Source: Curtobacterium sp. 9128
GTDB taxonomy: Bacteria > Actinomycetota > Actinomycetes > Actinomycetales > Microbacteriaceae
Length of the DNA: 64,000 nt
Assembly: GCF_900086645.1 (NCBI RefSeq)
Contig: NZ_LT576451.1
Span: forward strand, 1,674,001-1,738,000
Reading direction: 5' to 3'
Positions within the stretch are counted from its first letter, which is position 1; every line of letters starts with the position of its first letter. The notes under the pieces are model-generated. The model was not told where the DNA came from, did no database searches, and was given only the letters and a program-made list of their open reading frames with translations. Positions 55,232 through 62,859 of the stretch are shown in pieces. The position numbers and the translations under genes are program-made.

Positions 55232-58200
55232 ATGCACGACGACATCCCCCTCACCACCGGCCGAGCCCGACGCGTCCTCGACGAGCGGATCCGACCTGCG
55301 GTGCACGCCACGGCGACGCCACTCGAGACCGCGTGGCACGAGCTGCCCGGCGAGCCGATCCCGCCCGCGGAGGGGCTCGCGCTGACATTCGAGCCGTACG
55401 AAGTCGGGACGACCTGGGGTGCCGCGTGGGGGACGACGTGGTTCCGGCTGACCGGGACGGTGCCGGTCGAGTGGGCCGGTCGGCGGGTGGAGGCCGTGAT
55501 CGACCTCGGCTTCGACATCAACATGCCGGGGTTCCAGTGCGAGGGGCTCGTGTACCTCGCCGACGGCACCCCGGTGAAGTCGATCAACCCCAGGAACCAG
55601 TGGGTGCTCGTCGCGGAGGAGGCCGTCGGCGGAGCGACCGTCGACTTCTTCGTCGAGGCGGCGTCGAACCCGGTGCTGCTCGACTACCACCCCTTCCTCG
55701 TCACGCACGAGGGCGACATCCAGACCTCGTCGTCGAAGCGGCTGTACACGAGCCGCCGGATGGACCTCGCCGTCTTCGAGTCCGAGGTACACGAGCTCGC
55801 ACTCGACATCGACGTGCTCCTCGAACTCCAGGCGGAGCTGCCGGAGGGCCCGCGGCGCATGCGCATCCTGCAGGCGCTCGACGACGCGCTCGACGCCCTC
55901 GACCTGCAGCACATCGCGGCAACGGCGCCCGGTGCCCGCGCGGCGCTCGCCGATGTGCTCGCCTCGCCCGCCGAGGCATCTGCACACCGGATCTCCGCCG
56001 TCGGGCACGCACACATCGACTCCGCATGGCTCTGGCCGGTGCGGGAGACCATCCGGAAGGTCGCGCGGACCTCGTCCACGATGACGGAGCTCATCGACCA
56101 GACCGACGACTTCCTCTACGGCATGTCCAGCGCGCAGCAGTACGCCTGGATCAAGGAACACCGGCCTGAGGTCTACGCCAGGGTCAAGGACGCCGTCGCC
56201 GCCGGACGCTTCCTGCCGCTCGGCGGGATGTGGGTCGAATCCGACACGGTGATGCCGACCGGCGAGAGCATCGTGCGCCAGTTCACGCAGGGACAGCGGT
56301 TCTTCGAGCGTGAGTTCGGCATCCGCCCGAAGGGCGTGTGGCTGCCGGACAGCTTCGGGTACTCGCCGGCTCTGCCGCAGCTGATGCGCCGCGCGGGCTT
56401 CGAGTGGTTCTTCACGCAGAAGATCTCGTGGAACCAGGTGAACAAGTTCCCGCACCACACGTTCCTGTGGGAGGGCATCGACGGATCGCGGGTGTTCTCG
56501 CACTTCCCGTCGATGGACACGTACAACTCGCGGCTGTCCGGGTCCGAGGTCGCCAAGGCATCGCGGCAGTTCCGGGAGAACCGGCTGGCGTCGGGGTCGA
56601 TCGCCCCGGTGGGCTGGGGCGACGGCGGCGGTGGGACCACGCGTGAGATGACCGGTACCGCTGCGCGACTGGCCGACCTCGAGGGGAGCGCCCGCGTGAC
56701 GTGGGAGCATCCCGACGTGTTCTTCGACCGGGCGAAGGCCGAGCTGCCCGATCCGCCGGTGTGGGTGGGGGAGCTCTACCTCGAGCTGCACCGTGCCACG
56801 CTGACCAGCCAGCACCAGACCAAGCAGGGCAACCGCCGGAGCGAGCACCTGCTCGTGGAGGCTGAGCTGTGGGCCGCGACCGCCGCCGCCCGGACCGACT
56901 TCGTCTACCCGTACGACGAACTCGACGCGCTCTGGCAGCAGGTGCTCCTCCAGCAGTTCCACGACATCCTCCCCGGCACGTCGATCGCGTGGGTCCACCG
57001 CGAGGCGGTGGCGAAGTACGCGGAGGTCGCGGACCGCCTGGAGGCCCTCATCGCCGCCGCCCTGTCGGCGCTCGTCGGTGCCGGGGACCGGACCGTCGTG
57101 GCCAACCCGGCCCCGAGCCTCCAGTCCGGCGCCTCCGCGCTCGGCGCGACGCTCGCCGCGGACGTCACCGTCGCGGCCCCGGTCGCCCTCGACGCGGTCG
57201 ACGGCGGGTTCGTGCTCACGAACGACCTGGTGCGCGTCGTCGTCGACGCCAGGGGGCTCGTCACCAGCGCGGCCGACCGCAGCACCGGACGAGAGGCGAT
57301 CGCGCCGGGACAGGCGGCGAACCTGCTCCAGCTCCACCAGGACTTCCCGAACATGTGGGACGCGTGGGACGTCGACCGGTACTACCGGAACCGGGTCGAG
57401 GACCTCGACGAGGTGACCGGGCTCACCGGCTCGGTCGACGCGGACGGCACCGCCCGGGTCGTGGTGGAGCGGGCGTTCAGCGCGTCGACGCTGACGCAGG
57501 AGATCACCCTCGCGCCGGGATCGCGCACCCTGGAGATCGACCAGACCACCGACTGGCACGAGACCGAGAAGTTCCTCAAGGTCGCCTTCCCGCTCGACGT
57601 CCGCGCCGAGCACACCGTCGCCGAGACCCAGTTCGGCGCGCAGAAGCGTGCGACGCACACGAACACCTCGTGGGAGGCCGCGAAGTTCGAGACCTCGATG
57701 CACCGCTATGTGCTCGTCGAGGAGCCCGGGTTCGGGGTCGCCCTGGTCAACGACTCCATCCACGGGTTCGACACCACCCGCGACGCCGTCGACGGGCACG
57801 TCACCACCACGGTCCGGCTCTCGCTCCTCCGCGCGCCGCGGTTCCCCGACCCGGAGACCGACCAGGGTGTGCAGACGCACCGGTTCGGGCTGGTCATCGG
57901 GACCGACATCGCAGGGGCCACGACCGCCGGGACGCTCATGAACACGGCGTCGCGCACCGTCACGGGTGACCATGGCTTCGCGCCCCTCGTGCAGGTGTCC
58001 GGCGACGTCGTCGTGTCGAGCGTGAAGCTCGCCGACGACCGCTCCGGCGACCTCGTCGTGCGGGTGTACGAGCCTGCGGGCCGCCGGGGGACCGGTTCGA
58101 TCGCCGTCGACGGGCCCTTCGGCGACCCCGTCGAGGTCTCGCTGCTCGAGGAGCCTCTGCCCGAGGGCTCCGCACACACGTCCTCGATCGACGCGGCGTT

Positions 58201-58249
58201 CGCCGTGGACGCGTTCGAGGTGCGCACGTTCCGCTTCGCGCGGAGCTGA
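55232..58249 (+). CDS. Alpha-mannosidase (GH38)
   Basis: The 1005-residue enzyme has an N-terminal beta domain (to about residue 240) and the catalytic part. This starts with the zinc motif GHAHIDSAWLWPVRETI (about 257), GGMWVESDTVMPTGESIVRQF, and the nucleophile in VWLPDSFGYSPALPQLMRRAG (Asp about 372). WFFTQKISWNQVNKFPHHTFLWEGIDGS and the long C-terminal beta domain complete GH38. It removes alpha-linked mannose from imported high-mannose glycans in the cytoplasm. It starts 24 bases after the GH5-like gene. Confidence 0.95.
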   Translation: MHDDIPLTTGRARRVLDERIRPAVHATATPLETAWHELPGEPIPPAEGLALTFEPYEVGTTWGAAWGTTWFRLTGTVPVEWAGRRVEAVIDLGFDINMPGFQCEGLVYLADGTPVKSINPRNQWVLVAEEAVGGATVDFFVEAASNPVLLDYHPFLVTHEGDIQTSSSKRLYTSRRMDLAVFESEVHELALDIDVLLELQAELPEGPRRMRILQALDDALDALDLQHIAATAPGARAALADVLASPAEASAHRISAVGHAHIDSAWLWPVRETIRKVARTSSTMTELIDQTDDFLYGMSSAQQYAWIKEHRPEVYARVKDAVAAGRFLPLGGMWVESDTVMPTGESIVRQFTQGQRFFEREFGIRPKGVWLPDSFGYSPALPQLMRRAGFEWFFTQKISWNQVNKFPHHTFLWEGIDGSRVFSHFPSMDTYNSRLSGSEVAKASRQFRENRLASGSIAPVGWGDGGGGTTREMTGTAARLADLEGSARVTWEHPDVFFDRAKAELPDPPVWVGELYLELHRATLTSQHQTKQGNRRSEHLLVEAELWAATAAARTDFVYPYDELDALWQQVLLQQFHDILPGTSIAWVHREAVAKYAEVADRLEALIAAALSALVGAGDRTVVANPAPSLQSGASALGATLAADVTVAAPVALDAVDGGFVLTNDLVRVVVDARGLVTSAADRSTGREAIAPGQAANLLQLHQDFPNMWDAWDVDRYYRNRVEDLDEVTGLTGSVDADGTARVVVERAFSASTLTQEITLAPGSRTLEIDQTTDWHETEKFLKVAFPLDVRAEHTVAETQFGAQKRATHTNTSWEAAKFETSMHRYVLVEEPGFGVALVNDSIHGFDTTRDAVDGHVTTTVRLSLLRAPRFPDPETDQGVQTHRFGLVIGTDIAGATTAGTLMNTASRTVTGDHGFAPLVQVSGDVVVSSVKLADDRSGDLVVRVYEPAGRRGTGSIAVDGPFGDPVEVSLLEEPLPEGSAHTSSIDAAFAVDAFEVRTFRFARS
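57114..57129. repeat. GGAGGC-family short repeat inside the GH38 gene
   Basis: CGAGCCTCCAGTCCGG is the exact complement of the motif core in the 31394 hairpin. It encodes SLQSG in a loop between the catalytic and C-terminal parts of the mannosidase. Confidence 0.6.
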
Positions 58250-58295
58250 ACAACGTCGGCGGCGACCGCCGTCGCGACACTCGAAGAGGAGTGAC

Positions 58296-59210
58296 ATGAA
58301 GAAGTCGATGAAGTTCGGGATCGTGGCGGCGCTCGCCGCGATGGTGGCGGCACCGCTCGTGCCGACGGCAGCAACGGCGGCGCCCGCGGGGGTTGCCACT
58401 CCGGCTGCTGCTGCGACCAAGAGCGGGCCGACGAGCATCGCCTACGTCGAGGTCAACAACGACCAGCTGTCGAACGTCGGGCGGTACACGCTGTCCAACG
58501 GGGCGAACGCGTTCGACGTGGCGATCATCTTCGCCGCGAACATCAACTGGAACGGCTCGAGGGCCGTGCTGTACAACAACGACAAGGTGCAGGCGACGCT
58601 CGACGCCGCGGCGACGCAGATCAAGCCGCTGCAGGCGAAGGGGATCAAGGTCTCGCTGTCGATCCTCGGCAACCACCAGGGAGCCGGGATCGCGAACTTC
58701 CCCTCGCAGGCAGCAGCACAGGACTTCGCGTCCCAGGTCGCCGCCACGGTCACGAAGTACGGGCTCGACGGGGTCGACCTCGACGACGAGTACTCCGACT
58801 ACGGCACGAACGGCACCCCGCAGCCGAACGACCAGTCCATCGGGTGGCTCATCACCGCGTTGCGCGCGGACATGCCCGGCAAGCTGATCTCGTTCTACGA
58901 CATCGGCCCGTCGTCGTCGTCGCTGTCGAAGGCGAGCAGCACCATCGGGTCGAAGCTGAACTACGCGTGGAACCCCTACTACGGCACGTACTCGGCGCCC
59001 TCGATCCCCGGCCTCGGCAAGAGCTCGCTGTCGGCCGCTGCGGTCGACATCCAGAACACACCGCAGTCCACCGCGGTGTCGCTGGCACAGCGCACGAAGT
59101 CGGACGGCTACGGCGTCTTCATGACGTACAACCTGCCTGGAGGGGACAAGAGCGGGTACGTGTCGTCGTTCACGAACGTGCTCTACGGACAGGCGGCGGT
59201 CTACAAGTAG
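58296..59210 (+). CDS. Secreted endo-beta-N-acetylglucosaminidase (Endo H-like GH18)
   Basis: The 304-residue protein has a signal peptide (MKKSMKFGIVAALAAMVAAP..., cut near ATAA). The mature part closely follows Streptomyces Endo H as recalled: SLSILGNHQGAGIANFPSQ, then YGLDGVDLDDEYSDYG (GH18 DxxDxDxE, catalytic Glu), LNYAWNPYYGTY and GVFMTYNLPGGD. Endo H cleaves between the two core GlcNAc residues of high-mannose N-glycans. It is the last gene of the importer operon and the only secreted enzyme, so it would supply the substrate. Confidence 0.93.
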   Translation: MKKSMKFGIVAALAAMVAAPLVPTAATAAPAGVATPAAAATKSGPTSIAYVEVNNDQLSNVGRYTLSNGANAFDVAIIFAANINWNGSRAVLYNNDKVQATLDAAATQIKPLQAKGIKVSLSILGNHQGAGIANFPSQAAAQDFASQVAATVTKYGLDGVDLDDEYSDYGTNGTPQPNDQSIGWLITALRADMPGKLISFYDIGPSSSSLSKASSTIGSKLNYAWNPYYGTYSAPSIPGLGKSSLSAAAVDIQNTPQSTAVSLAQRTKSDGYGVFMTYNLPGGDKSGYVSSFTNVLYGQAAVYK

Positions 59211-59220
59211 GGGCCGAGAC

Positions 59221-59257
59221 CGACGGTGCTCGGTGGCCCTCCCGCCGAGCACCGTCG
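59221..59257 (+). terminator. Hairpin at the end of the N-glycan operon
   Basis: CGACGGTGCTCGG (59221-59233) and its complement (59245-59257) form a perfect 13-base stem 11 bases after the Endo H stop. Confidence 0.75.
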
Positions 59258-59277
59258 CGCTGCCGTAGCGTTCTCGC

Positions 59278-60141
59278 ATGGATTCCGGGATGGATGCCGT
59301 GACGTGGGCGCGGTCGGCTCTCGACGAGCTGGGCATCGACGTACTCGGCGTCGAGGAGGTGCACCGGCGCGCGTGGAGCACCGTCTGGCGCGTGACCACC
59401 GGCGACGGCGACCTGTTCCTGAAGTCCGCGCCGGAGGGCGTCTCACCCGAGCCGGCGCTCCTCGACGTGCTCGCGCTGCACGGGGTCCCGCACGTGCAGC
59501 GTCCCGTCGCCGTCGAGGGGACCTTCGTCCTGCTGCCGGACGGCGGACCGATCGTCCGCGATGCCGAGGACCGCGAGACCGTGTGGCGTGAGGTGATGCG
59601 GCACTACGCCGAGCTGCAGTGGGCGTCCGAGCCTGCGGCAGCCGAGGACCTGGTGCGCGCCGGCGTGCCAGACCTCCGGCTCCCGGTGCTCCCCGACGTC
59701 GCAGCCGAGGTCGTCGCGCGGTGGACACCGGAACACCCGGCCGTGCTCGCGCGACTCCGGGACGCCGCGGCCGAGCTCGACGAGCTGCTGCCGATGGCCA
59801 CGATCGAGCACAGCGACCTGCACGACGGCAACGCGTTCGTGCGGGACGCCGTGCCGTTCGACTGGGGTGACGCCTGCGTGTCGCACCCGTTCCTCAGCCT
59901 GCTGGTCGCCGGGCAGGAGGACGTGCCAGGAGCCGTCGACGCGTACCTCGAGACGTTCTTCGGCGAGCCTGGAGTCGCCGAGGATCCCGACGTGCAGCAC
60001 ATCGTGGCGCTGGCGAAGACGGTCGGTGTCGTGCCGCGGGCACTGAGCTGGCAGCGGGCGATCGATGCCGCCGGCGACGCGATGCCCGACGAGTACCGCG
60101 ATGCCCCACGCCAGTGGCTCCTGACCCTCGACCGAATCTAG
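59278..60141 (+). CDS. Aminoglycoside phosphotransferase-family kinase
   Basis: The 287-residue protein has an APH/choline-kinase fold: STVWRVTTGDGDLFLKSAPE (ATP-binding lobe with Lys), IEHSDLHDGNAFVRDAVPFDWGDACVSHPFL (catalytic loop HxDxxxxN and metal motif DWGD, about 180-205). No antibiotic can be assigned; many relatives phosphorylate metabolites. TAGCGT ends exactly 6 bases before the ATG, so a leaderless transcript is likely. Last core gene before the accessory region. Confidence 0.85.
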   Translation: MDSGMDAVTWARSALDELGIDVLGVEEVHRRAWSTVWRVTTGDGDLFLKSAPEGVSPEPALLDVLALHGVPHVQRPVAVEGTFVLLPDGGPIVRDAEDRETVWREVMRHYAELQWASEPAAAEDLVRAGVPDLRLPVLPDVAAEVVARWTPEHPAVLARLRDAAAELDELLPMATIEHSDLHDGNAFVRDAVPFDWGDACVSHPFLSLLVAGQEDVPGAVDAYLETFFGEPGVAEDPDVQHIVALAKTVGVVPRALSWQRAIDAAGDAMPDEYRDAPRQWLLTLDRI

Positions 60142-60175
60142 CCCTGAGCGGGATTGTCTTCGATAGCATTTATGA

Positions 60176-60880
60176 ATGGCACTCAATAAACTCTCGCGTG
60201 AGGAAGTTGACACGTACGCCCGAGGAGATCTCGCCGGTGGTATCGACGAGCATGTTGCACGGTTTGCGTTCCTGGATGACGCAGAGTTGCGGGCGCGAGT
60301 CGGTCAGGAGTACTTCGCAGCGAGGTATCTCTACAAGCTTTGGGAGGGACTGAGACTCTCCGATGCATGGGCGCTCCGCGCGCAAGTGCAACTGCAGGTC
60401 CAGCAGTACGCGTCCATCTACGAGGCGTGCCTCCATCATCTTCTCTTCGTGAACGCAGCTGACGAGCCGCAGGTGAAGGCGCTCCGGGAGCACTCGGCGC
60501 TCGTGGCGCGCCCGCTCCCGGAACACCTCATGATGAGGATCCGTGCACTCGACACTGCGGACGCGGCGGAGGTGATCGGTGCGAAGTTCGCAGTTCGCCG
60601 AACGCAGGAATCGAAGGTCCGCTTCGAAAAGAAGGTCGACGCCGCCGTCTCGCTCGGGATCATCGACGCCGCCCTCGGTGGCGAGATCGCAGAGATCTAC
60701 AGCGCACGGAACTCAATCCACATCCATGCTGACCTCAAGCGTGCTGCCGAAATGCAGTGGCAGATAGATTTCTCGCGCACGGCGTACAGGCGCCTCAAGC
60801 CCTTCACGGAGCAGGCAGCCACATGGATGGCCCGGCGCGCATCTGACTCGACCATGCCGTCTGTGTTGCTCGACACGTAG
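60176..60880 (+). CDS. Mostly helical accessory protein, possible HEPN domain
   Basis: The 234-residue protein is helical throughout, with no membrane segment. Near the C-terminus, EIYSARNSIHIHADLKRA carries an R-x5-H pattern like the RNase motif of HEPN domains, with preceding helices in a suitable order (YASIYEACLHHLLF). Codon use is less GC-biased than in the core genes. It may be a free-standing HEPN RNase or a regulatory HEPN protein; the evidence is one motif. It lies between the core APH gene and the integrase. Confidence 0.5.
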   Translation: MALNKLSREEVDTYARGDLAGGIDEHVARFAFLDDAELRARVGQEYFAARYLYKLWEGLRLSDAWALRAQVQLQVQQYASIYEACLHHLLFVNAADEPQVKALREHSALVARPLPEHLMMRIRALDTADAAEVIGAKFAVRRTQESKVRFEKKVDAAVSLGIIDAALGGEIAEIYSARNSIHIHADLKRAAEMQWQIDFSRTAYRRLKPFTEQAATWMARRASDSTMPSVLLDT

Positions 60881-60892
60881 TCGGGAGTCAAC

Positions 60893-61222
60893 TTGAAGCT
60901 CGAGCCCAGTCGCTGCCTCGAGGAAGTCAGCGCGCGACCTTCGACGTTCGCCGAGCTTGAGCGCGAGATGATCTCAGTCCGTACGAAGGATGCCCTCGCG
61001 GCACGCGCCCGCCGCGGAGAGCGCAATGGACGCCCCTCGGCCATCCCAGCCGGGCTGATGCGCCGCATCGTGCTGTCGCGGGACGCAGGGGCGAGCTTCC
61101 GTTCCATCGCGGCGGAGCTCACCGACGAGCAGTACCTGACGCCAACTGGGCTGACCACCTGGAGTGAGTCCGTCGTGCGGCGCGCGTACAACTCGGTCGC
61201 CCGCGTCGGGGCGGTGGCCTGA
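60893..61222 (+). pseudogene. Serine recombinase remnant (C-terminal fragment)
   Basis: Residues from FAELEREMISVRTKDALAARARRGERNGRPS resemble the long E-helix and linker of small serine recombinases. SIAAELTDEQYLTPTGLTTWSESVVRRAYN resembles their C-terminal DNA-binding domain. The catalytic N-terminal half with the Ser nucleophile is absent. The TTG start at 60893 is weak; the ATG at 60968 is an alternative. It overlaps the integrase start (TGATGG). It may be a relic or a retained DNA-binding accessory factor for the integrase. Confidence 0.6.
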
Positions 61223-62361
61223 TGGCGCACGTGAGAGAGGTAGAGCGGAAGATCGGCCGAGCCTATGAGGTCCGCTGGCGTGACGGCGGCAAGTTCCGGC
61301 AGCGGTCGTTCACGGTCAAGCGCGAGGCCGAGCGGTTCGCCCTGACGGTGGAGAACCAGAAGGCGCACGGGCAGACGACCGAGCCGTTGGCGGGGCGCAG
61401 CAAGAGCTTTGAGGAAGTGGTGCAGGCGTCGCTCGCGGCGTCCCGCGCGAAGCTGAAGCCGAGCACCTACGCCGGGTACGTGCAGCTGTACGAGGCGCGG
61501 GTGTTGCCAACGTTCGGCAAGCGGCGCATCTCGACCATCACCTCGGAAGAGGTCGAGGCATGGGTCGCTGACCTCATCGCCTCCGGCCGTGCGTCCTCCA
61601 CCGTGCGCAATCACTTCATCGCCTTGAACAAGGTGTTCCGGTACGCCCTGCGGCACCGGCTGATCGCTCACAACCCGTGCGACGCCGTGGACATCCCTCG
61701 TGCCACCAACGCCGAGGGCTTCGCTCCAGTGTTCCTCACCGCCGCGCAGGTGGAGCAGCTCGCCAAGGAACTGGACGAGTTCGCGCCGTACGGACTGCTG
61801 ATCCGCTTCGCCGCGGGCACCGGCTTGCGCGCCGCCGAGCTACAAGGTCTCCGCATCCGAGACGTCAACCTCGCGGCCGGGCACGTGGAGGTTCGGCAGT
61901 CCATTCGCCGGGTGAACGGCGAGTGGCAGGTCGGCACACCCAAGAGCGCCCGCTCCACCCGGAACGTGCCGTTGCTCTCGCGCTCGCTCATCGCTGACCT
62001 GCGCGAGTACCTGCTGGCGCACCCGCACAGCGGCGACGCCGACGCCCTGTTCTGGCCAGCCCGCAGCAACGGGTCTCGCCGGCTCGACTGGTCCCGGAAC
62101 ATCGACTGCGGGGGAGTGCGCGCCTACTACCTCGTGCCAGCTGCCCAGCGGGCGGGCGTCGTGCAGCACATGCGCTTCCACGACCTGCGCCACACGTACG
62201 CCTCGCTGATGCTCGCCGCAGGCTTCAAGCCGTACGAGGTCAGTCGCTGGATGGGGCACGCGTCCGTCTCCACGACGGACACCATCTACGGCCACCTGTA
62301 CCCGACCGATTACGTGAGTCAGATCAACCGCTTCGAAAGCTGGTTGTCGGCGGATGCCTGA
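61222..62361 (+). CDS. int: Tyrosine-type integrase
   Basis: The 379-residue recombinase has an N-terminal arm-binding domain (VERKIGRAYEVRWRDGGKFRQRSF), a SAM-like core-binding domain (KPSTYAGYVQLYEARVLPTFGKRRISTIT) and the catalytic domain. It has Arg in GTGLRAAELQGL (about 200), HDLRHTYASLML (HxxR, about 316), and MGHASVSTTDTIYGHLYP (His and Tyr nucleophile, about 340-355). All catalytic residues are present, so it should be active. No tRNA lies nearby within the window. Confidence 0.95.
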   Translation: MAHVREVERKIGRAYEVRWRDGGKFRQRSFTVKREAERFALTVENQKAHGQTTEPLAGRSKSFEEVVQASLAASRAKLKPSTYAGYVQLYEARVLPTFGKRRISTITSEEVEAWVADLIASGRASSTVRNHFIALNKVFRYALRHRLIAHNPCDAVDIPRATNAEGFAPVFLTAAQVEQLAKELDEFAPYGLLIRFAAGTGLRAAELQGLRIRDVNLAAGHVEVRQSIRRVNGEWQVGTPKSARSTRNVPLLSRSLIADLREYLLAHPHSGDADALFWPARSNGSRRLDWSRNIDCGGVRAYYLVPAAQRAGVVQHMRFHDLRHTYASLMLAAGFKPYEVSRWMGHASVSTTDTIYGHLYPTDYVSQINRFESWLSADA

Positions 62362-62481
62362 ATAATGTTGCTCGTCCCCAGAAGGAGGCACAGTGCTAGC
62401 CCGAACTCGAACCGTACCGATATGCTCTCGTGAGCAATCGTCGACGTCTGTCGACCGGTCCGTGAACGAGGGGGTACTGGG

Positions 62482-62859
62482 GTGTGGCCAGCGTGGTTCC
62501 CAGCGAGCTGTCCACCCACAGATGCCGTTCCAGCATCAGGCGTGTTCTACAGACTCGCTGCAAATAACCCACCGGTCGAGGAAGACTTCCGCAGCTGGAT
62601 GGAAGAAGAGATGCTCGGGCTCCGGCGGCGCACGTGGAGCGTGGGCCGGGACTGCCAAGCATCCGCGTGCAGTGTCTTCGACGATGAGGCAGAGGTGCTG
62701 CGCTTGCGCGAGGCGTCGGGTGCAACGAGGTCACGCTCCGTGGTTTCCGGTGACATCACAGGGAGCGGAGTGATGAAGCACACTCCGAGTGGCCGCAACG
62801 CAAGCCACCACAGTTGGTGGCGGCCTTTGAATGACACGGCTTGGACTCGTTTTGCCTGA
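62482..62859 (+). CDS. Small accessory protein of unknown function, first of a pair
   Basis: The 125-residue protein contains FYRLAANNPPVEEDFRSWME, a central DDEAEVLRLREASG helix and a C-terminal GVMKHTPSGRNASHHSWWRP segment. I have the impression of widespread accessory-region proteins with this layout, but cannot name the family. The GTG at 62482 follows a purine-rich GAGGGGGT with 7-base spacing; a GTG at 62542, right at FYRL, is an alternative. It overlaps the next gene by 29 bases. Confidence 0.6.
   Translation: MWPAWFPASCPPTDAVPASGVFYRLAANNPPVEEDFRSWMEEEMLGLRRRTWSVGRDCQASACSVFDDEAEVLRLREASGATRSRSVVSGDITGSGVMKHTPSGRNASHHSWWRPLNDTAWTRFA

Noticed and set aside
54803-58438. A 1211-codon open frame antisense to the GH38 gene
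   Set aside because: Its composition (His/Arg/Val/Gly-rich) is typical of the complement of GC-rich coding DNA; the plus strand encodes clear GH38 and Endo H enzymes.
59278-60141. Aminoglycoside resistance gene
   Set aside because: The fold is APH-like, but nothing points to an antibiotic substrate and the gene has core-genome codon use; many such kinases act on metabolites.
62393-62773. A plus-strand open frame with a good ribosome site (AAGGAGG) and GTG start
   Set aside because: The translation is Arg/Ser-rich without any pattern and it overlaps most of the better-supported 62482 gene in another frame. The site might drive a short leader peptide, but I cannot support a protein.
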